From Firmicutes bacterium UBA6226 (GTDB lineage: Bacteria; Bacillota_A; Clostridia; Peptostreptococcales; Acidaminobacteraceae): a stretch of 33,602 nt of DNA. The stretch covers positions 1 to 33,602 of the forward strand of contig DJWQ01000018.1 in the NCBI GenBank assembly GCA_002441045.1, read 5' to 3'. Each line of letters starts with the position of its first letter. The stretch's first letter is position 1. Below the pieces are notes generated by a model that made no database searches, was not told where the DNA came from, and was given only the letters and a program-made list of their open reading frames with translations. Positions 7,715 to 16,696 of this stretch are shown one piece after another. The position numbers and the translations under genes are program-made.

Positions 7715-9163
7715 CTAAAATCTAAAATACAAAAAGGGATTGAACGAACCGCTGATTAAATTCGCTGTGTTTACCAAAAGTAATACAATGCTTCCCACTG
7801 ACTCTATCATAAATAACGATATAAAGCCACTGAAAGCAAAGGCTGTAGACCTAGAAGTTTGACTGAATATTGATTTTATTCTTAAAGTAAACTGTTTGAC
7901 CAAAGGTGTTGCACCAATAAACCCCAAAACAAAAAGAACACCATAGCTTTTCAGATAGTAAAGCGATTCTTTAGAAATTAAAGGTAATCTGTTTTCTAAA
8001 TTTGAAATACCAAACATACCAGCCAAATCACTTAAAGCGATCCCCATCGTATCCGCATTAAATATGACGAAACTTACCGTTACTAAAAACATAACATAGA
8101 TGTGTCTGATCCAAGAAGGCAACCGATCTAACTGTTGGCCATATACAAACTTTTCAAGTAAAAGTAAAGCACCAAAATAGCCTCCCCATACGACAAAATT
8201 AAGCGCAGCACCATGCCATAAACCCGTTAATAACCAAACGGTGAATATATTGCGAATCCATTTAATTTTAGAAACTCTATTTCCACCGAGTGGAATATAC
8301 ACATAATCTCTAAACCACTTGCTTAAGCTCATATGCCAACGACGCCAGAATTCTGTAATGGATTTTGAAATATAAGGATAATTAAAGTTTTCAGGAAATG
8401 TAAAGCCTAACATTTTCCCCATACCTATGGCCATATCACTATATCCAGAGAAGTCAAAATAAATTTGCATCGTAAACGCAACGGCGTACATCCAGTGAAA
8501 AAGGACACTCGGTTGTTCTGCTGCACGATAAAGATTACAAAATTCACCGAACCCATTTGCAAGTAGCACTTTTTTTGATAAACCGACTATAAATCGCTGT
8601 ATGCCTTCTGCTGTTTTATTGAAATCAGAGGCACGTTGGTTAAGTTCAGTTGCGATATCAGAATATCGAACGATTGGACCAGCTATTAACTGTGGAAAAA
8701 GACACACAAATGTCGCTAAGCTTAAAAAATTTCTTTCTGCTTTTACATCTCCTCTATACACATCTATAGTATAACTCATCGTTTGAAATGTGAAAAAACT
8801 AATGCCAATAGGCAATGGGACGCCTAAGACGGGAATTTGCAAATTCAAAATTGAATTAATAATCGTAATGAAAAAGTCAATATATTTGAAAAAACCAAGT
8901 GCACCTAAGTTGATAACGATAGAAGAAATCAAGGCATACTTTGCCTTTTTTTCGCCTCTATATTTCTCTATGTATAGACTGTGTAAGTAATCCGATACTG
9001 AAGAGAACACGAGTAATAAAGTATAAATCGGTTCACCTAGAAAATAGAATAATAAACTGACAATCAAAAGCGTTAAATTCTTAAAACGCTTTGGTGTGAG
9101 TAAATAAATGGCCATACTGATTGGCAAAAAATAATATATAAATGAAATGCTGGAAAAAAGCAT
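7715..9163 (-). CDS. MBOAT-family membrane O-acyltransferase (AlgI/PatA-like)
   Basis: A 482-residue polytopic membrane protein with about ten hydrophobic helices. It carries the MBOAT core: FPQLIAGPIVRY (156-167), the block WRRWHMSLSKWFRDYVYIPL (273-292) with His277, and the invariant catalytic His317 in LTGLWHGAA. Family members carry acyl groups, usually acetyl, from a cytoplasmic donor across the membrane onto alginate, peptidoglycan or other polymers. It is the first gene of the four-gene operon, so DHHW and SGNH partners are co-made. AGGAG is about seven bases before the ATG. The polymer substrate cannot be read from this window, which contains no glycosyltransferases. The region upstream to 9276 has a TTGACA at 9213-9218 (minus strand) but no clear -10 at the right distance. 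Confidence 0.93.
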   Translation of the reverse strand: MLFSSISFIYYFLPISMAIYLLTPKRFKNLTLLIVSLLFYFLGEPIYTLLLVFSSVSDYLHSLYIEKYRGEKKAKYALISSIVINLGALGFFKYIDFFITIINSILNLQIPVLGVPLPIGISFFTFQTMSYTIDVYRGDVKAERNFLSLATFVCLFPQLIAGPIVRYSDIATELNQRASDFNKTAEGIQRFIVGLSKKVLLANGFGEFCNLYRAAEQPSVLFHWMYAVAFTMQIYFDFSGYSDMAIGMGKMLGFTFPENFNYPYISKSITEFWRRWHMSLSKWFRDYVYIPLGGNRVSKIKWIRNIFTVWLLTGLWHGAALNFVVWGGYFGALLLLEKFVYGQQLDRLPSWIRHIYVMFLVTVSFVIFNADTMGIALSDLAGMFGISNLENRLPLISKESLYYLKSYGVLFVLGFIGATPLVKQFTLRIKSIFSQTSRSTAFAFSGFISLFMIESVGSIVLLLVNTANLISGSFNPFLYFRF

Positions 9164-9276
9164 CTAAAACTCCTAAATAGAAAAAATTTTTAAGCGTGTT
9201 AACGGTTTACAGTGTCAATGAATAGTCTTTCTTAATCTTACATCAATTATGACGAAGCATCGCCTTGAAAAGTTTC

Positions 9277-9327
9277 AAAAAAATATTGAAGTACTTATCA
9301 TGATTATATCATTTAAAGCACTTCAAT
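9277..9327 (-). terminator. intrinsic terminator of the his-trehalose-thioesterase transcription unit
   Basis: On the minus strand a 12-base stem with one G-T pair (outer arms ATTGAAGT 9320-9327 and ACTTCAAT 9285-9292) encloses a second small stem ATGAT/ATCAT; the stem is followed by A and then seven T (9283-9277). It lies 38 bases beyond the thioesterase stop codon and is the first terminator seen after the attenuator at 19507. Confidence 0.82.
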
Positions 9328-9365
9328 ACATACCTGTAAATCATTAAAATTTATTATTTTTTACA

Positions 9366-9857
9366 TTATTTTGCTTTTTTTTGCTTTATTTCTTCATACT
9401 TCTGTTTCCCTAAATTAAAGAGAAATTCTTCTGCTTCATTTTTGGGGATTAGAGATTCAACTTTTGCTGGTTTCTGATCTTCAAGGTGAACCATAGTAAA
9501 AAATGCAGTCAAAGCAACTTCAGGCTCTTTAGAACTGTGAACATCTAAAACCGACACCGTAACTAAGACCTGCATAGAAGCATTCCCCACATATGCCAGT
9601 TGACCCACGCAAGTCACTAGCTCTCCGATTTTTACAGCACGATGAAACTCTAACTCGTCTACTCTTGCAGTTACAACCATGCCTTTAGCATGTTTTGCAG
9701 CGGCAATACCAGCGATGTTATCCATTAACTTCATCAGTTCGCCACCATGTACATTACCAAATATATTACTATGATTTGGTTCCGTTACCATACAGGTCTC
9801 AGCTCTAGAAAACCCAACATTAGAAAAGTCAATGGCCTCATATAAATGATTCGTCAT
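9366..9857 (-). CDS. hotdog-fold acyl-CoA thioesterase (YciA/BACH-like)
   Basis: A 163-residue single-domain hotdog protein. The key region NVHGGELMKLMDNIAGIAAAK (about 36-56) matches the acyl-CoA hydrolase pattern with the central helix and the active-site Asp of LMDN; VDELEFHRAVKIGELV (about 66-81) is the typical second strand pair. It hydrolyses an acyl-CoA to free acid and CoA in the cytoplasm; chain-length preference is not predictable. A longer frame starts at 9914 inside the upstream gene, but AAAGGAA lies six bases before the ATG at 9857, and this ATG comes two bases after the stop of the trehalose gene, so translational coupling is likely. The C-terminus is Lys-rich. No functional link to trehalose or histidine synthesis is evident. 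Confidence 0.88.
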   Translation of the reverse strand: MTNHLYEAIDFSNVGFSRAETCMVTEPNHSNIFGNVHGGELMKLMDNIAGIAAAKHAKGMVVTARVDELEFHRAVKIGELVTCVGQLAYVGNASMQVLVTVSVLDVHSSKEPEVALTAFFTMVHLEDQKPAKVESLIPKNEAEEFLFNLGKQKYEEIKQKKAK

Positions 9858-9859
9858 AC

Positions 9860-12055
9860 TCAATTCCTTTCTGTGTTTGAAAGCTTGGAGAGAAGTTTTC
9901 TTACAGATTGCCATGATCTTAATCTATACCTTGCTTTTGAATTGCCAAGCCCCACTTTAATACTATAATGCGAATCACTTAAAACTTCAAACAAATCTTC
10001 ATCGGTCACGTCATCACCTATGCTCATTATAAAATCGTAATCTGGATTTTTAAGAAAAACAGATGCACCATACCCCTTATTAACTCGTTTGTCTTTGACC
10101 TCTAAAACCTTATTACCTTCTTGAATGCCTATGGTCATTGAATGTGTCATCGCTGCAAGTGCTTCTCTCACCTCGTGGAGTTTAGTCATAACAAGATCCG
10201 GATCACAAAGTCTATAATGGAATGCCAAAGAATAATCTTTTTCTTCTATTATAGATCCTGGCATACGATCGGCATAAACCTCCATGACGTGGTAGATAGA
10301 GTTCTTCCAGTCATTATTTAGTGTCAGTGTCATCTCCCAGTCCTTGTTAATCTGCTTGATCCAAAGCCCATGCGTGGCTATCAAATGTAACTCTAAATCA
10401 CCTAGCCATTTCTCAAGTGTTACATGATCTCTACCAGAGACGATAACAACCGTATTTCTTTTATCTTGTGTTAACTTCTCTAGAAGTAGCTTAAGTTCTT
10501 TGTCTGGCTTTGCCTTTTCAGGAATTGATTTAAACCCAACTAAAGTACCGTCATAATCTAGTAGTATCAAACGCTTTTTACTTTCTTGATAACTTTTTAT
10601 AACAAGCTCAGCACTTTTATCAAGATCGACTTGCGTCAATAATTGAATTGGATCTGGCTCAATAGCAGAAAGCGTATTCATAAACTCATCCGCCCAAAAC
10701 TTTACATTATAACGTTTTAGCCTTTTGTGCATGGTCTTATTAATCAATTCTCTTTCAGATGGCATCATTTCCATTGCATCTTTTATAGCGACAGCAATTT
10801 CATCAATATCGTTTGGATTCACGATGAAATATTCGCCTAGTTCACTGGCTGCACCCGCTGTTTCACTGATGACGACCATACCTTTCATATCTGTACGTGC
10901 CGCAATATATTCTTTAACGACCAAGTTCATACCATCTCTAATTGGTGTAACCAAAAGTAAATCAGCTTTGCGGTAAAATGCGATGAGCTCCTTTTGTGAA
11001 AATGACTGAAAGAAAAATATGATTGGTTGCCATTTAATCGTACCTAACTCGCCATTGGTTTCACTGACGAGTATTTGAATTTCCTTGAGGAGTTCTTTAT
11101 AGCTGTCAACCGCTTCTCTGGATGGTGCAACGATCAAAGTTAACCGTACCTTTCCCATGTAATCAGGATTAAGCTCCAAAAATCTTCTAAAGGCTTTTAT
11201 ACGCTCTGGAATACCCTTCGTATAGTCCAAACGATCGATGGACAGAATCATCTTTTGATCTGACAATGAAACTTCAATTTCTGAGATTTTATTTTCATAT
11301 TCCTCATCATCAAATACTTTAGTAAAAAAATCATAGTCAATGCCCATAGGAAACACATCTACTTTAATGTAGCGTTCATCATAAGTAATTTGGTTAAGAT
11401 GATGCTCACATCCTAACAATCGCCTTGCACTCGAGAGAAAATGCCTTACATAATCAAACGTGTGAAATCCAATCAAATCTGCACCTAAAATACCTTTGAG
11501 AATATCCTCTCGCCACATAACGGTTCTAAAAATTTCATACGAAGGAAAAGGAATATGCAGAAAAAAACCAACTTTAACATTGGGATGATTTTCCTTTATT
11601 AAACCTGGTAACATCATCAACTGATAATCATGAACCCAAATAATGTCATTTTCATTAATATAGGGTTTAATGGTTTCATAGAACTTTATATTAACGGCTT
11701 TATAAGCTTCCCATTGAGTTAGATTGTGTTCCACAAAATTATTAAAATAATGAAAGAGTGGCCAAATCGTGCTATTGGAGAATCCAAAATAATAAAGGTC
11801 AATATCGTTTTGGCTTAACTCAATAGGAATGCATTTATAATCGTTAATTAGTGTTTGATTAATACTCTTACTTTCCTTTTGATCTACTTCTTCAGATGGC
11901 AATCCCGTCCATCCAGCCCACAAAGCTGCAGAGCTCTCGTGATAGCTCTTAAGACCCGTTGCCAGTCCACCTATACTCATATGATATGAAATATGCCCAT
12001 CCTCTTTTTTTAAGGTGACAGGCAATCGATTTGATACGAAGATTGTCTTTTGCAT
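9860..12055 (-). CDS. fused trehalose-6-phosphate synthase / trehalose-6-phosphate phosphatase
   Basis: A 731-residue bifunctional enzyme. The N-terminal GT20 domain (1 to about 470) makes trehalose-6-phosphate from UDP-glucose and glucose-6-phosphate; visible motifs are FVSNRLPV (6-13), GGLATGL (29-35), WVHDYQLMMLP (140-150), the donor-binding DRLDYTKGIPERI (274-286) and RDGMNLVVKEY (373-383). The C-terminal HAD phosphatase domain (about 490-731) has the nucleophile motif LLDYDGTL with Asp500 and Asp502 and the distal GDDVTDED. Trehalose would act as compatible solute or stress protectant. It follows hisIE by 79 bases with no terminator hairpin, so it may be partly read from the his operon; a weak promoter in the gap cannot be excluded. 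AAGGAG precedes the ATG by seven bases, beside an inverted repeat. Confidence 0.95.
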   Translation of the reverse strand: MQKTIFVSNRLPVTLKKEDGHISYHMSIGGLATGLKSYHESSAALWAGWTGLPSEEVDQKESKSINQTLINDYKCIPIELSQNDIDLYYFGFSNSTIWPLFHYFNNFVEHNLTQWEAYKAVNIKFYETIKPYINENDIIWVHDYQLMMLPGLIKENHPNVKVGFFLHIPFPSYEIFRTVMWREDILKGILGADLIGFHTFDYVRHFLSSARRLLGCEHHLNQITYDERYIKVDVFPMGIDYDFFTKVFDDEEYENKISEIEVSLSDQKMILSIDRLDYTKGIPERIKAFRRFLELNPDYMGKVRLTLIVAPSREAVDSYKELLKEIQILVSETNGELGTIKWQPIIFFFQSFSQKELIAFYRKADLLLVTPIRDGMNLVVKEYIAARTDMKGMVVISETAGAASELGEYFIVNPNDIDEIAVAIKDAMEMMPSERELINKTMHKRLKRYNVKFWADEFMNTLSAIEPDPIQLLTQVDLDKSAELVIKSYQESKKRLILLDYDGTLVGFKSIPEKAKPDKELKLLLEKLTQDKRNTVVIVSGRDHVTLEKWLGDLELHLIATHGLWIKQINKDWEMTLTLNNDWKNSIYHVMEVYADRMPGSIIEEKDYSLAFHYRLCDPDLVMTKLHEVREALAAMTHSMTIGIQEGNKVLEVKDKRVNKGYGASVFLKNPDYDFIMSIGDDVTDEDLFEVLSDSHYSIKVGLGNSKARYRLRSWQSVRKLLSKLSNTERN

Positions 12056-12064
12056 AATTAACTC

Positions 12065-12120
12065 CTTACTTTACGGTTCTGTTTTATATAATGACATAAC
12101 TATATATACCAAAAAGTAAG
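12065..12120 (-). promoter_or_regulatory. inverted repeat reaching the ribosome binding site of the trehalose gene
   Basis: Perfect 8-base arms: on the minus strand CTTACTTT (12120-12113) can pair with AAAGTAAG (12072-12065), the second arm running into the AAGGAG ribosome binding site. The loop is 40 bases and AT-rich. It could modulate translation or be chance; no T-run follows, so it is not a terminator. Confidence 0.4.
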
Positions 12121-12134
12121 CATTTTAAACATTT

Positions 12135-12893
12135 TTACACTTTATGTCTCTTTTTAAGTTCCTCTAAAACAGATGAAACCGATACACCAGACTGAACGAG
12201 AAGTGTCAAAACATGATAGGTTAAATCAGCCACTTCACTGATTAATTCTTCTGTACCCTTTTCGATATTTTTGGCTGCTATAATGACTTCAGAAGCTTCC
12301 TCACCTATTTTTTTTAGTATTTTATCCATGCCACTATTAAATAGATAGGTTGTATAGGACCCTTCCTTTCTCTCGATGTAACGATCCATTATAACAGACT
12401 CTAGTTCATATAAAAAAGTTGGCGAACTGCAGGAATCATCAACCGATAAAACTTCAGATAAATTTTCTTGACTGAGATAGATGTCTTCATGTGTCTCAAA
12501 GCAAGAGATTGAACCCGTATGACAGGCTGGACCTTTAGGGGTCACATAAGCGATCAGTGCATCTCTATCGCAGTCAGTTGAAAGCCTTACTAAATTCTGT
12601 GTATTTCTAGAAGTTTCGCCCTTCACCCACAATTCTGCTCGTGATCTTGAATAAAAAGTCATTACATTCGTGTCTAAAGTTTGGCGTAGTGCCTCTGAAT
12701 TCATATACGCAAGCATCAAAACCTGCTTAGACCTTTGATCAACTACAATACACGGTATCAAACCATCACTAGACCATTTTAAACTATCTATTATTACATC
12801 ATCAGATAGACTCAATTGTCTTTCACTTATATCATTCCCAACTTGCAATTTTTGATTTTCTCGCATCTCTAGTGACTCTTGCTTCTCTTGCAT
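12135..12893 (-). CDS. hisIE: bifunctional phosphoribosyl-AMP cyclohydrolase / phosphoribosyl-ATP pyrophosphatase
   Basis: A 252-residue enzyme for steps two and three of histidine synthesis. The cyclohydrolase domain (about 38-140) has the start LKWSSDGLIPCIV, the zinc/magnesium motif DCDRDA (Cys108) and GPACHTGS (Cys124). The pyrophosphatase domain (about 160-252) has the helical signature GEEASEVIIAAKN (197-209). A 30-residue polar N-terminal extension precedes the usual start of the family. The frame could begin at a GTG at 12896, but the ATG at 12893 is better placed after AGGTGG. It lies three bases after the hisF stop codon and is the last his gene of the operon. Confidence 0.95.
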   Translation of the reverse strand: MQEKQESLEMRENQKLQVGNDISERQLSLSDDVIIDSLKWSSDGLIPCIVVDQRSKQVLMLAYMNSEALRQTLDTNVMTFYSRSRAELWVKGETSRNTQNLVRLSTDCDRDALIAYVTPKGPACHTGSISCFETHEDIYLSQENLSEVLSVDDSCSSPTFLYELESVIMDRYIERKEGSYTTYLFNSGMDKILKKIGEEASEVIIAAKNIEKGTEELISEVADLTYHVLTLLVQSGVSVSSVLEELKKRHKV

Positions 12894-12896
12894 CAC

Positions 12897-13664
12897 TTAC
12901 ACCACCTCTCTTATAACGATGCCACTGCTACTTAGCCGCGACTTTAAACTTGGAATCGCTAACGTTTTATAGTGAAAGATACTTGCAGCAATCGCACCGT
13001 CAGCTGCATCAAGTACAAATAAATCTTCAAAATCCTTCATATTACCTGCCCCTCCTGAAGCGATTATAGGAACATTAACTACTTCTCTAATTTGTCTCAT
13101 TAAAGCCAAATCATAACCCTTCTTAACACCATCTTGATCGATGGCATTGATCACCAGTTCACCCGCACCTAGTCCTTCACAGCGTTTTGCCCAATCGATA
13201 ACGTTATACGTCGTTCTATTTTTACCGCCGTGTGTATAGACAAAGTAATCTTCTCCAAGCTTTCTTACATCCATAGAAGCAACCATACATTGATTACCAA
13301 ATCTTTTGGCACCTTGATAGATGATTTCAGGATTAAGGATCGCTGCCGAATTGACTGAAACCTTATCAGCACCACTTAAAAGTGCATTGTAAATATCGTC
13401 TACAGTTCTTATACCACCACCGACGGTGAACGGAATTTTTATCGTTTCTGCTATGCGTTCTACAAGATTGATAAAAGTTGATCGCATCTCTACCGTTGCA
13501 TTGATGTCATAAAAGACGAGCTCGTCTGCACCTTCATTTTGATAGTAAACTGCAAGTTCAATTGGATCTCCAATTGCTTTAACAGATTCAAATTTTATAC
13601 CTTTCGCTACATTTCCATTGACGATATCTAAACACGGTATTATCCGTTTTGCTAATTCACTCAT
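12897..13664 (-). CDS. hisF: imidazole glycerol phosphate synthase, cyclase subunit
   Basis: A 255-residue TIM barrel of normal length. It takes ammonia from HisH and converts PRFAR to imidazole glycerol phosphate and AICAR. Visible features: RIIPCLDI with the catalytic Asp13, FTVGGGIRT for the phosphate site near 79-87, the second catalytic aspartate region in VASMDVRK (about 128-135), and ASGGAG near 202-207. The start codon overlaps the hisA stop (ATGA), implying coupling; GGGAG lies six bases before it. Partner HisH is encoded two genes upstream in the same operon. Confidence 0.97.
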   Translation of the reverse strand: MSELAKRIIPCLDIVNGNVAKGIKFESVKAIGDPIELAVYYQNEGADELVFYDINATVEMRSTFINLVERIAETIKIPFTVGGGIRTVDDIYNALLSGADKVSVNSAAILNPEIIYQGAKRFGNQCMVASMDVRKLGEDYFVYTHGGKNRTTYNVIDWAKRCEGLGAGELVINAIDQDGVKKGYDLALMRQIREVVNVPIIASGGAGNMKDFEDLFVLDAADGAIAASIFHYKTLAIPSLKSRLSSSGIVIREVV

Positions 13665-14383
13665 AGAATTCTCCCTTCTAATAAAGCTTTACCTACAATC
13701 ACTGTTTTTACTGAAAGTTCATCGAGTTTTGCAATATCTTCTGAGCTACTAATGCCACCTGAAGCGATGAAATTTATCTGATTTTTATTGCCAAACGCAA
13801 CGAGCTGTGACATCAATTCAAAATTTGGACCTTCCAACATGCCATCTTTCTGTATGTCGGTCACCATTACCTCCACGGGTAACAACGTACGATATTGTTC
13901 TAAAACACGCATTAGTTTTTCGTTTGAACTGGTCTGCCAACCACTATGACACACAAAGCCATTATTCGTATCTAATGCCAATATGATCTTTTGACCATAG
14001 TTGTTATACAAGTACTCATATAGTTCACTATTCTTAAAAAATAAAGTGCCTATAATCACCTTATCTACACCTAACTTAAAGTATTTTTGAATGGTTGCTT
14101 CATCTCGAATCCCACCGCCCACTTGAATTTTTAGCTGATCCTTATATCGACATGCAATTGCCTCTATGCTTTTGGTATTATCAGTTGAGCATTGCCCATT
14201 TACCGCTGCATCTAAATCAACGATGTGCAACCTTTTCACACCCATTTCTAGCCAATGATCTATAAAAGCCTGTGGTGTTGAATCATAGAGAGTTTCGTCA
14301 GAATAATTGCCTTGTTTTAATCGCACTACCTTGCCTCCCTTAAGATCGATCGCAGGTATGATCTCTATGTTTAATTGCTTCAT
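13661..14383 (-). CDS. hisA: ProFAR isomerase
   Basis: A 240-residue TIM barrel that opens the ribose ring of ProFAR to give PRFAR. Catalytic-site segments are IIPAIDLKGGKVVRL with Asp13, VGGGIRDE near 80-87, the second catalytic aspartate in VTDIQKDGM and ASGGISS. An upstream in-frame ATG at 14404 exists, but AAGGAG eight bases before the ATG at 14383 fixes the start there and removes a seven-residue MKQGEGE extension. It lies 24 bases after hisH and overlaps hisF by four bases. Confidence 0.96.
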   Translation of the reverse strand: MKQLNIEIIPAIDLKGGKVVRLKQGNYSDETLYDSTPQAFIDHWLEMGVKRLHIVDLDAAVNGQCSTDNTKSIEAIACRYKDQLKIQVGGGIRDEATIQKYFKLGVDKVIIGTLFFKNSELYEYLYNNYGQKIILALDTNNGFVCHSGWQTSSNEKLMRVLEQYRTLLPVEVMVTDIQKDGMLEGPNFELMSQLVAFGNKNQINFIASGGISSSEDIAKLDELSVKTVIVGKALLEGRIL

Positions 14384-14407
14384 TTCCCCTTCTCCTTGCT
14401 TCATATA

Positions 14408-15001
14408 TTAGATTTTTCCTTCAACTGCCATTATCAGCCACCGTTGACCTTCGTTACCACTTTTTTCGGGATGTCCTTGAAATGCAATGATGTTGTCTTT
14501 CTTAACGATTGCAGGTATTTTAACACCATAGAAGGTACTTGCAACGATTTGATCTTCATCTTCTTCTATGACATAGTAGGAATGTACAAAGTACATGTAT
14601 TGACTAGAATAAAGTGCATCACTCGGATTGGCTACTGTCAGTCGATTCCAACCCATATGCGGAATAACTTCTGTTTTTGGGAGTTCTATTACCTTTCCCT
14701 TTAATATGCCTAAGCCTTCATATTCGCCGTGCTCATAACTACTTTCGTATAAAAGCTGCATTCCTAGACAAATCCCAATCAGCCTTTTACCAGATTCTGA
14801 AAATCGCCTAATTGCGTCCACAAGTCCAAGCGCTCTTAGATTTTCCATTGCAAATCCAAAAGCACCCACACCAGGCAGAATTAAAACATCTACAGTCATA
14901 AGATTCTCCTCGTTATCGACGAGTACAACCTTATAATCGCTCAAGGCATTTTTAATACTTCTTATATTGCCTAACCCATAATTAACTATCCCTATAATCA
15001 T
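14408..15001 (-). CDS. hisH: imidazole glycerol phosphate synthase, glutamine amidotransferase subunit
   Basis: A 197-residue class I glutaminase that supplies ammonia to HisF. The triad is visible: Cys78 in GICLGMQLL, His177 and Glu179 in FQGHPEKSG. PGVGAFGFAM (43-52) forms the oxyanion region. A longer frame starting at 15058 is rejected because the ATG at 15001 overlaps the hisB stop codon (ATGA), begins with the family's usual MIIGIVNYGLGN and has AAAGGG upstream. Encoded in the same operon as its partner hisF. Confidence 0.96.
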   Translation of the reverse strand: MIIGIVNYGLGNIRSIKNALSDYKVVLVDNEENLMTVDVLILPGVGAFGFAMENLRALGLVDAIRRFSESGKRLIGICLGMQLLYESSYEHGEYEGLGILKGKVIELPKTEVIPHMGWNRLTVANPSDALYSSQYMYFVHSYYVIEEDEDQIVASTFYGVKIPAIVKKDNIIAFQGHPEKSGNEGQRWLIMAVEGKI

Positions 15002-15651
15002 ATAACACCCTTTGTACTTTGAATATTGGTTTGAGTGACCAACGCACGTTTGATACACCTTCCAACTGATTTATAAACCCCTTCAAACATATGGTGACGA
15101 TTGGTGCCTCTTAGGACGTCCACATGCAGACAAACTCGACTTTCCCTGACAAAGGCATTCCAAAATTCAAGATAGCTTTGTTCAATATTACTAAGGGTAT
15201 TTGATTCAAAACCACCCATATACAGAAAGGGTCTGCCACTAATATCTAGCGCACTTCTTACTAAAGCTTCGTCCATAGGTAACAAACATTCAGAAAATCG
15301 CTCGAAGCTACCAATTTCCAAATATAATTTTCTAAAGGCTTGCCCTAAACATATCCCTATGTCCTCTATGGTATGATGTGCATCTACCCATAGATCTCCA
15401 GCGACTTTTAATTCAACGTTCAAACCTGCATAAAATAAAAATGCATTCAGAAAATGACTAAACAAGCCAATCGATTCAACAGCTGGTGCACCATTTGATA
15501 AAATCTCAATCTGATTGGTATTTAGATTTAAAGGTACATTTGCCACTTCATTTGTTGGTGTAGCTTGCTCATCGTTCACTTTTAACTCAATTTGACTTAA
15601 AGTGAGCTGAATATCAGTTTCCTTTGTTTTACGACTGATCTCAATTTTCAT
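14998..15651 (-). CDS. hisB: imidazoleglycerol-phosphate dehydratase, divergent
   Basis: A 217-residue single-domain HisB that dehydrates IGP to imidazole acetol phosphate with manganese. Conserved metal and active-site residues remain: RKTKETDI at the N-terminus, His66, the pair His92-His93 with Glu96 in DAHHTIED, MDEAL near 126, and His186-His187 with Glu190. It is unusual: the common FFDHM motif is FSHFL here, with Ser in place of Asp before His66; DDHHT is DAHHT; and residues about 25-58 form a longer, unrelated insert. There is no phosphatase domain. It overlaps hisC by 11 bases and hisH by four. Its place between hisC and hisH makes the assignment firm despite the divergence. Confidence 0.92.
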   Translation of the reverse strand: MKIEISRKTKETDIQLTLSQIELKVNDEQATPTNEVANVPLNLNTNQIEILSNGAPAVESIGLFSHFLNAFLFYAGLNVELKVAGDLWVDAHHTIEDIGICLGQAFRKLYLEIGSFERFSECLLPMDEALVRSALDISGRPFLYMGGFESNTLSNIEQSYLEFWNAFVRESRVCLHVDVLRGTNRHHMFEGVYKSVGRCIKRALVTQTNIQSTKGVI

Positions 15652-16696
15652 AGTTACAACTCTCCTTTAAAGTCCTGTAAAAAGCTTCATAGGCATCTAG
15701 ATTGGTTATTGTGATTCGAACTGATCTTTTTAGTTTCTCAGGACCTTCATCAAAGAACCTCAATCGTATCGGTGACTTTTCTACGGTGCATTTAAACGTT
15801 TGATACGTTTCCCATTCTTCAAATGTAAATAAAACAAAATTAGCACTGCTTTCATAGACTTCCAAATCTTTTATCTCACTGAGTTGTTTAACTGCTAAAT
15901 TTCGAACTTTCACCACTTGTTCAATATAGTTTTCAATTCTTTTCTCATAGTCCAGTGCATAATAGCCAACCGTCTCTGATAGACACGAGATGTTATAAGC
16001 CAGTTTGTTATCGTTCATCTTATCTATATTTTTTTTATTTGAAATTGCATAACCCAATCTAAGTCCGGCTAGGCCAAAAGCCTTTGATAAGGTTCTAATA
16101 ACGACTAAGTTCTCGTACTTTGCCACGAGGCTAAGTGCACTTTCATTTGAAAACTCTATATAGGCTTCATCAATAACCACAATGCCCTCTACAGCTGATA
16201 CAATACTCTCAATTTCTTCTAAACTAAAGATTTGTCCAGTTGGATTTTGAGGATTTGTAAAAAAAACAACGTCAGGCTTAACGCTTTTGACTTCAGATAT
16301 AAACGCCGTGACATCAATAAGCAAATTATCAAACACAAGTTTCTCAATATTACCACCAACGATTCTCGTTAGCCGTTCATACTCTGAAAATGCGGGTTCT
16401 GCAGCAAACGATGTTTTCTTATCTGAAAAAAAACTCTCCATAACCAGTTTAATTAGCTCATCCGAACCATTTCCAATTATCATTTGATCCACAGTGAAAA
16501 CGAGGCCTTCCTTACGAAATATACGATTGATTAACTTATGCTTAAACTTGATATTATACGGATCTGGATATCGATTCATTCCTTTTAATAGTTCTCCTAT
16601 TTGCCAAAGTTCACTATTATCCCATAGTGACTCATCAGCCTCATTTGCATCTAATTTAATTTCTAATTCTTCTTTTAATAGCGTTTGCATGTGCAT
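15641..16696 (-). CDS. hisC: histidinol-phosphate aminotransferase
   Basis: A 351-residue PLP enzyme of aminotransferase class I/II that converts imidazole acetol phosphate and glutamate to histidinol phosphate. Features: KLDANEADES near the N-terminus, GNGSDELI (75-82), TNPQNPTGQ (147-155), VIDEAYIEF (174-182) and the PLP lysine Lys205 in RTLSKAFGLAGLRLGY. GGAGG lies six bases before the ATG at 16696. The first 41 bases overlap the 3' end of hisD in another frame, a long overlap that suggests translational coupling. Confidence 0.96.
   Translation of the reverse strand: MHMQTLLKEELEIKLDANEADESLWDNSELWQIGELLKGMNRYPDPYNIKFKHKLINRIFRKEGLVFTVDQMIIGNGSDELIKLVMESFFSDKKTSFAAEPAFSEYERLTRIVGGNIEKLVFDNLLIDVTAFISEVKSVKPDVVFFTNPQNPTGQIFSLEEIESIVSAVEGIVVIDEAYIEFSNESALSLVAKYENLVVIRTLSKAFGLAGLRLGYAISNKKNIDKMNDNKLAYNISCLSETVGYYALDYEKRIENYIEQVVKVRNLAVKQLSEIKDLEVYESSANFVLFTFEEWETYQTFKCTVEKSPIRLRFFDEGPEKLKRSVRITITNLDAYEAFYRTLKESCNYEN

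Noticed and set aside
9265..9278. TTGAAA-AG-TTTCAA palindrome as operator of the MBOAT operon
   Set aside because: It overlaps the T-run side of the terminator at 9277-9327 and no promoter could be placed beside it; not strong enough to list.
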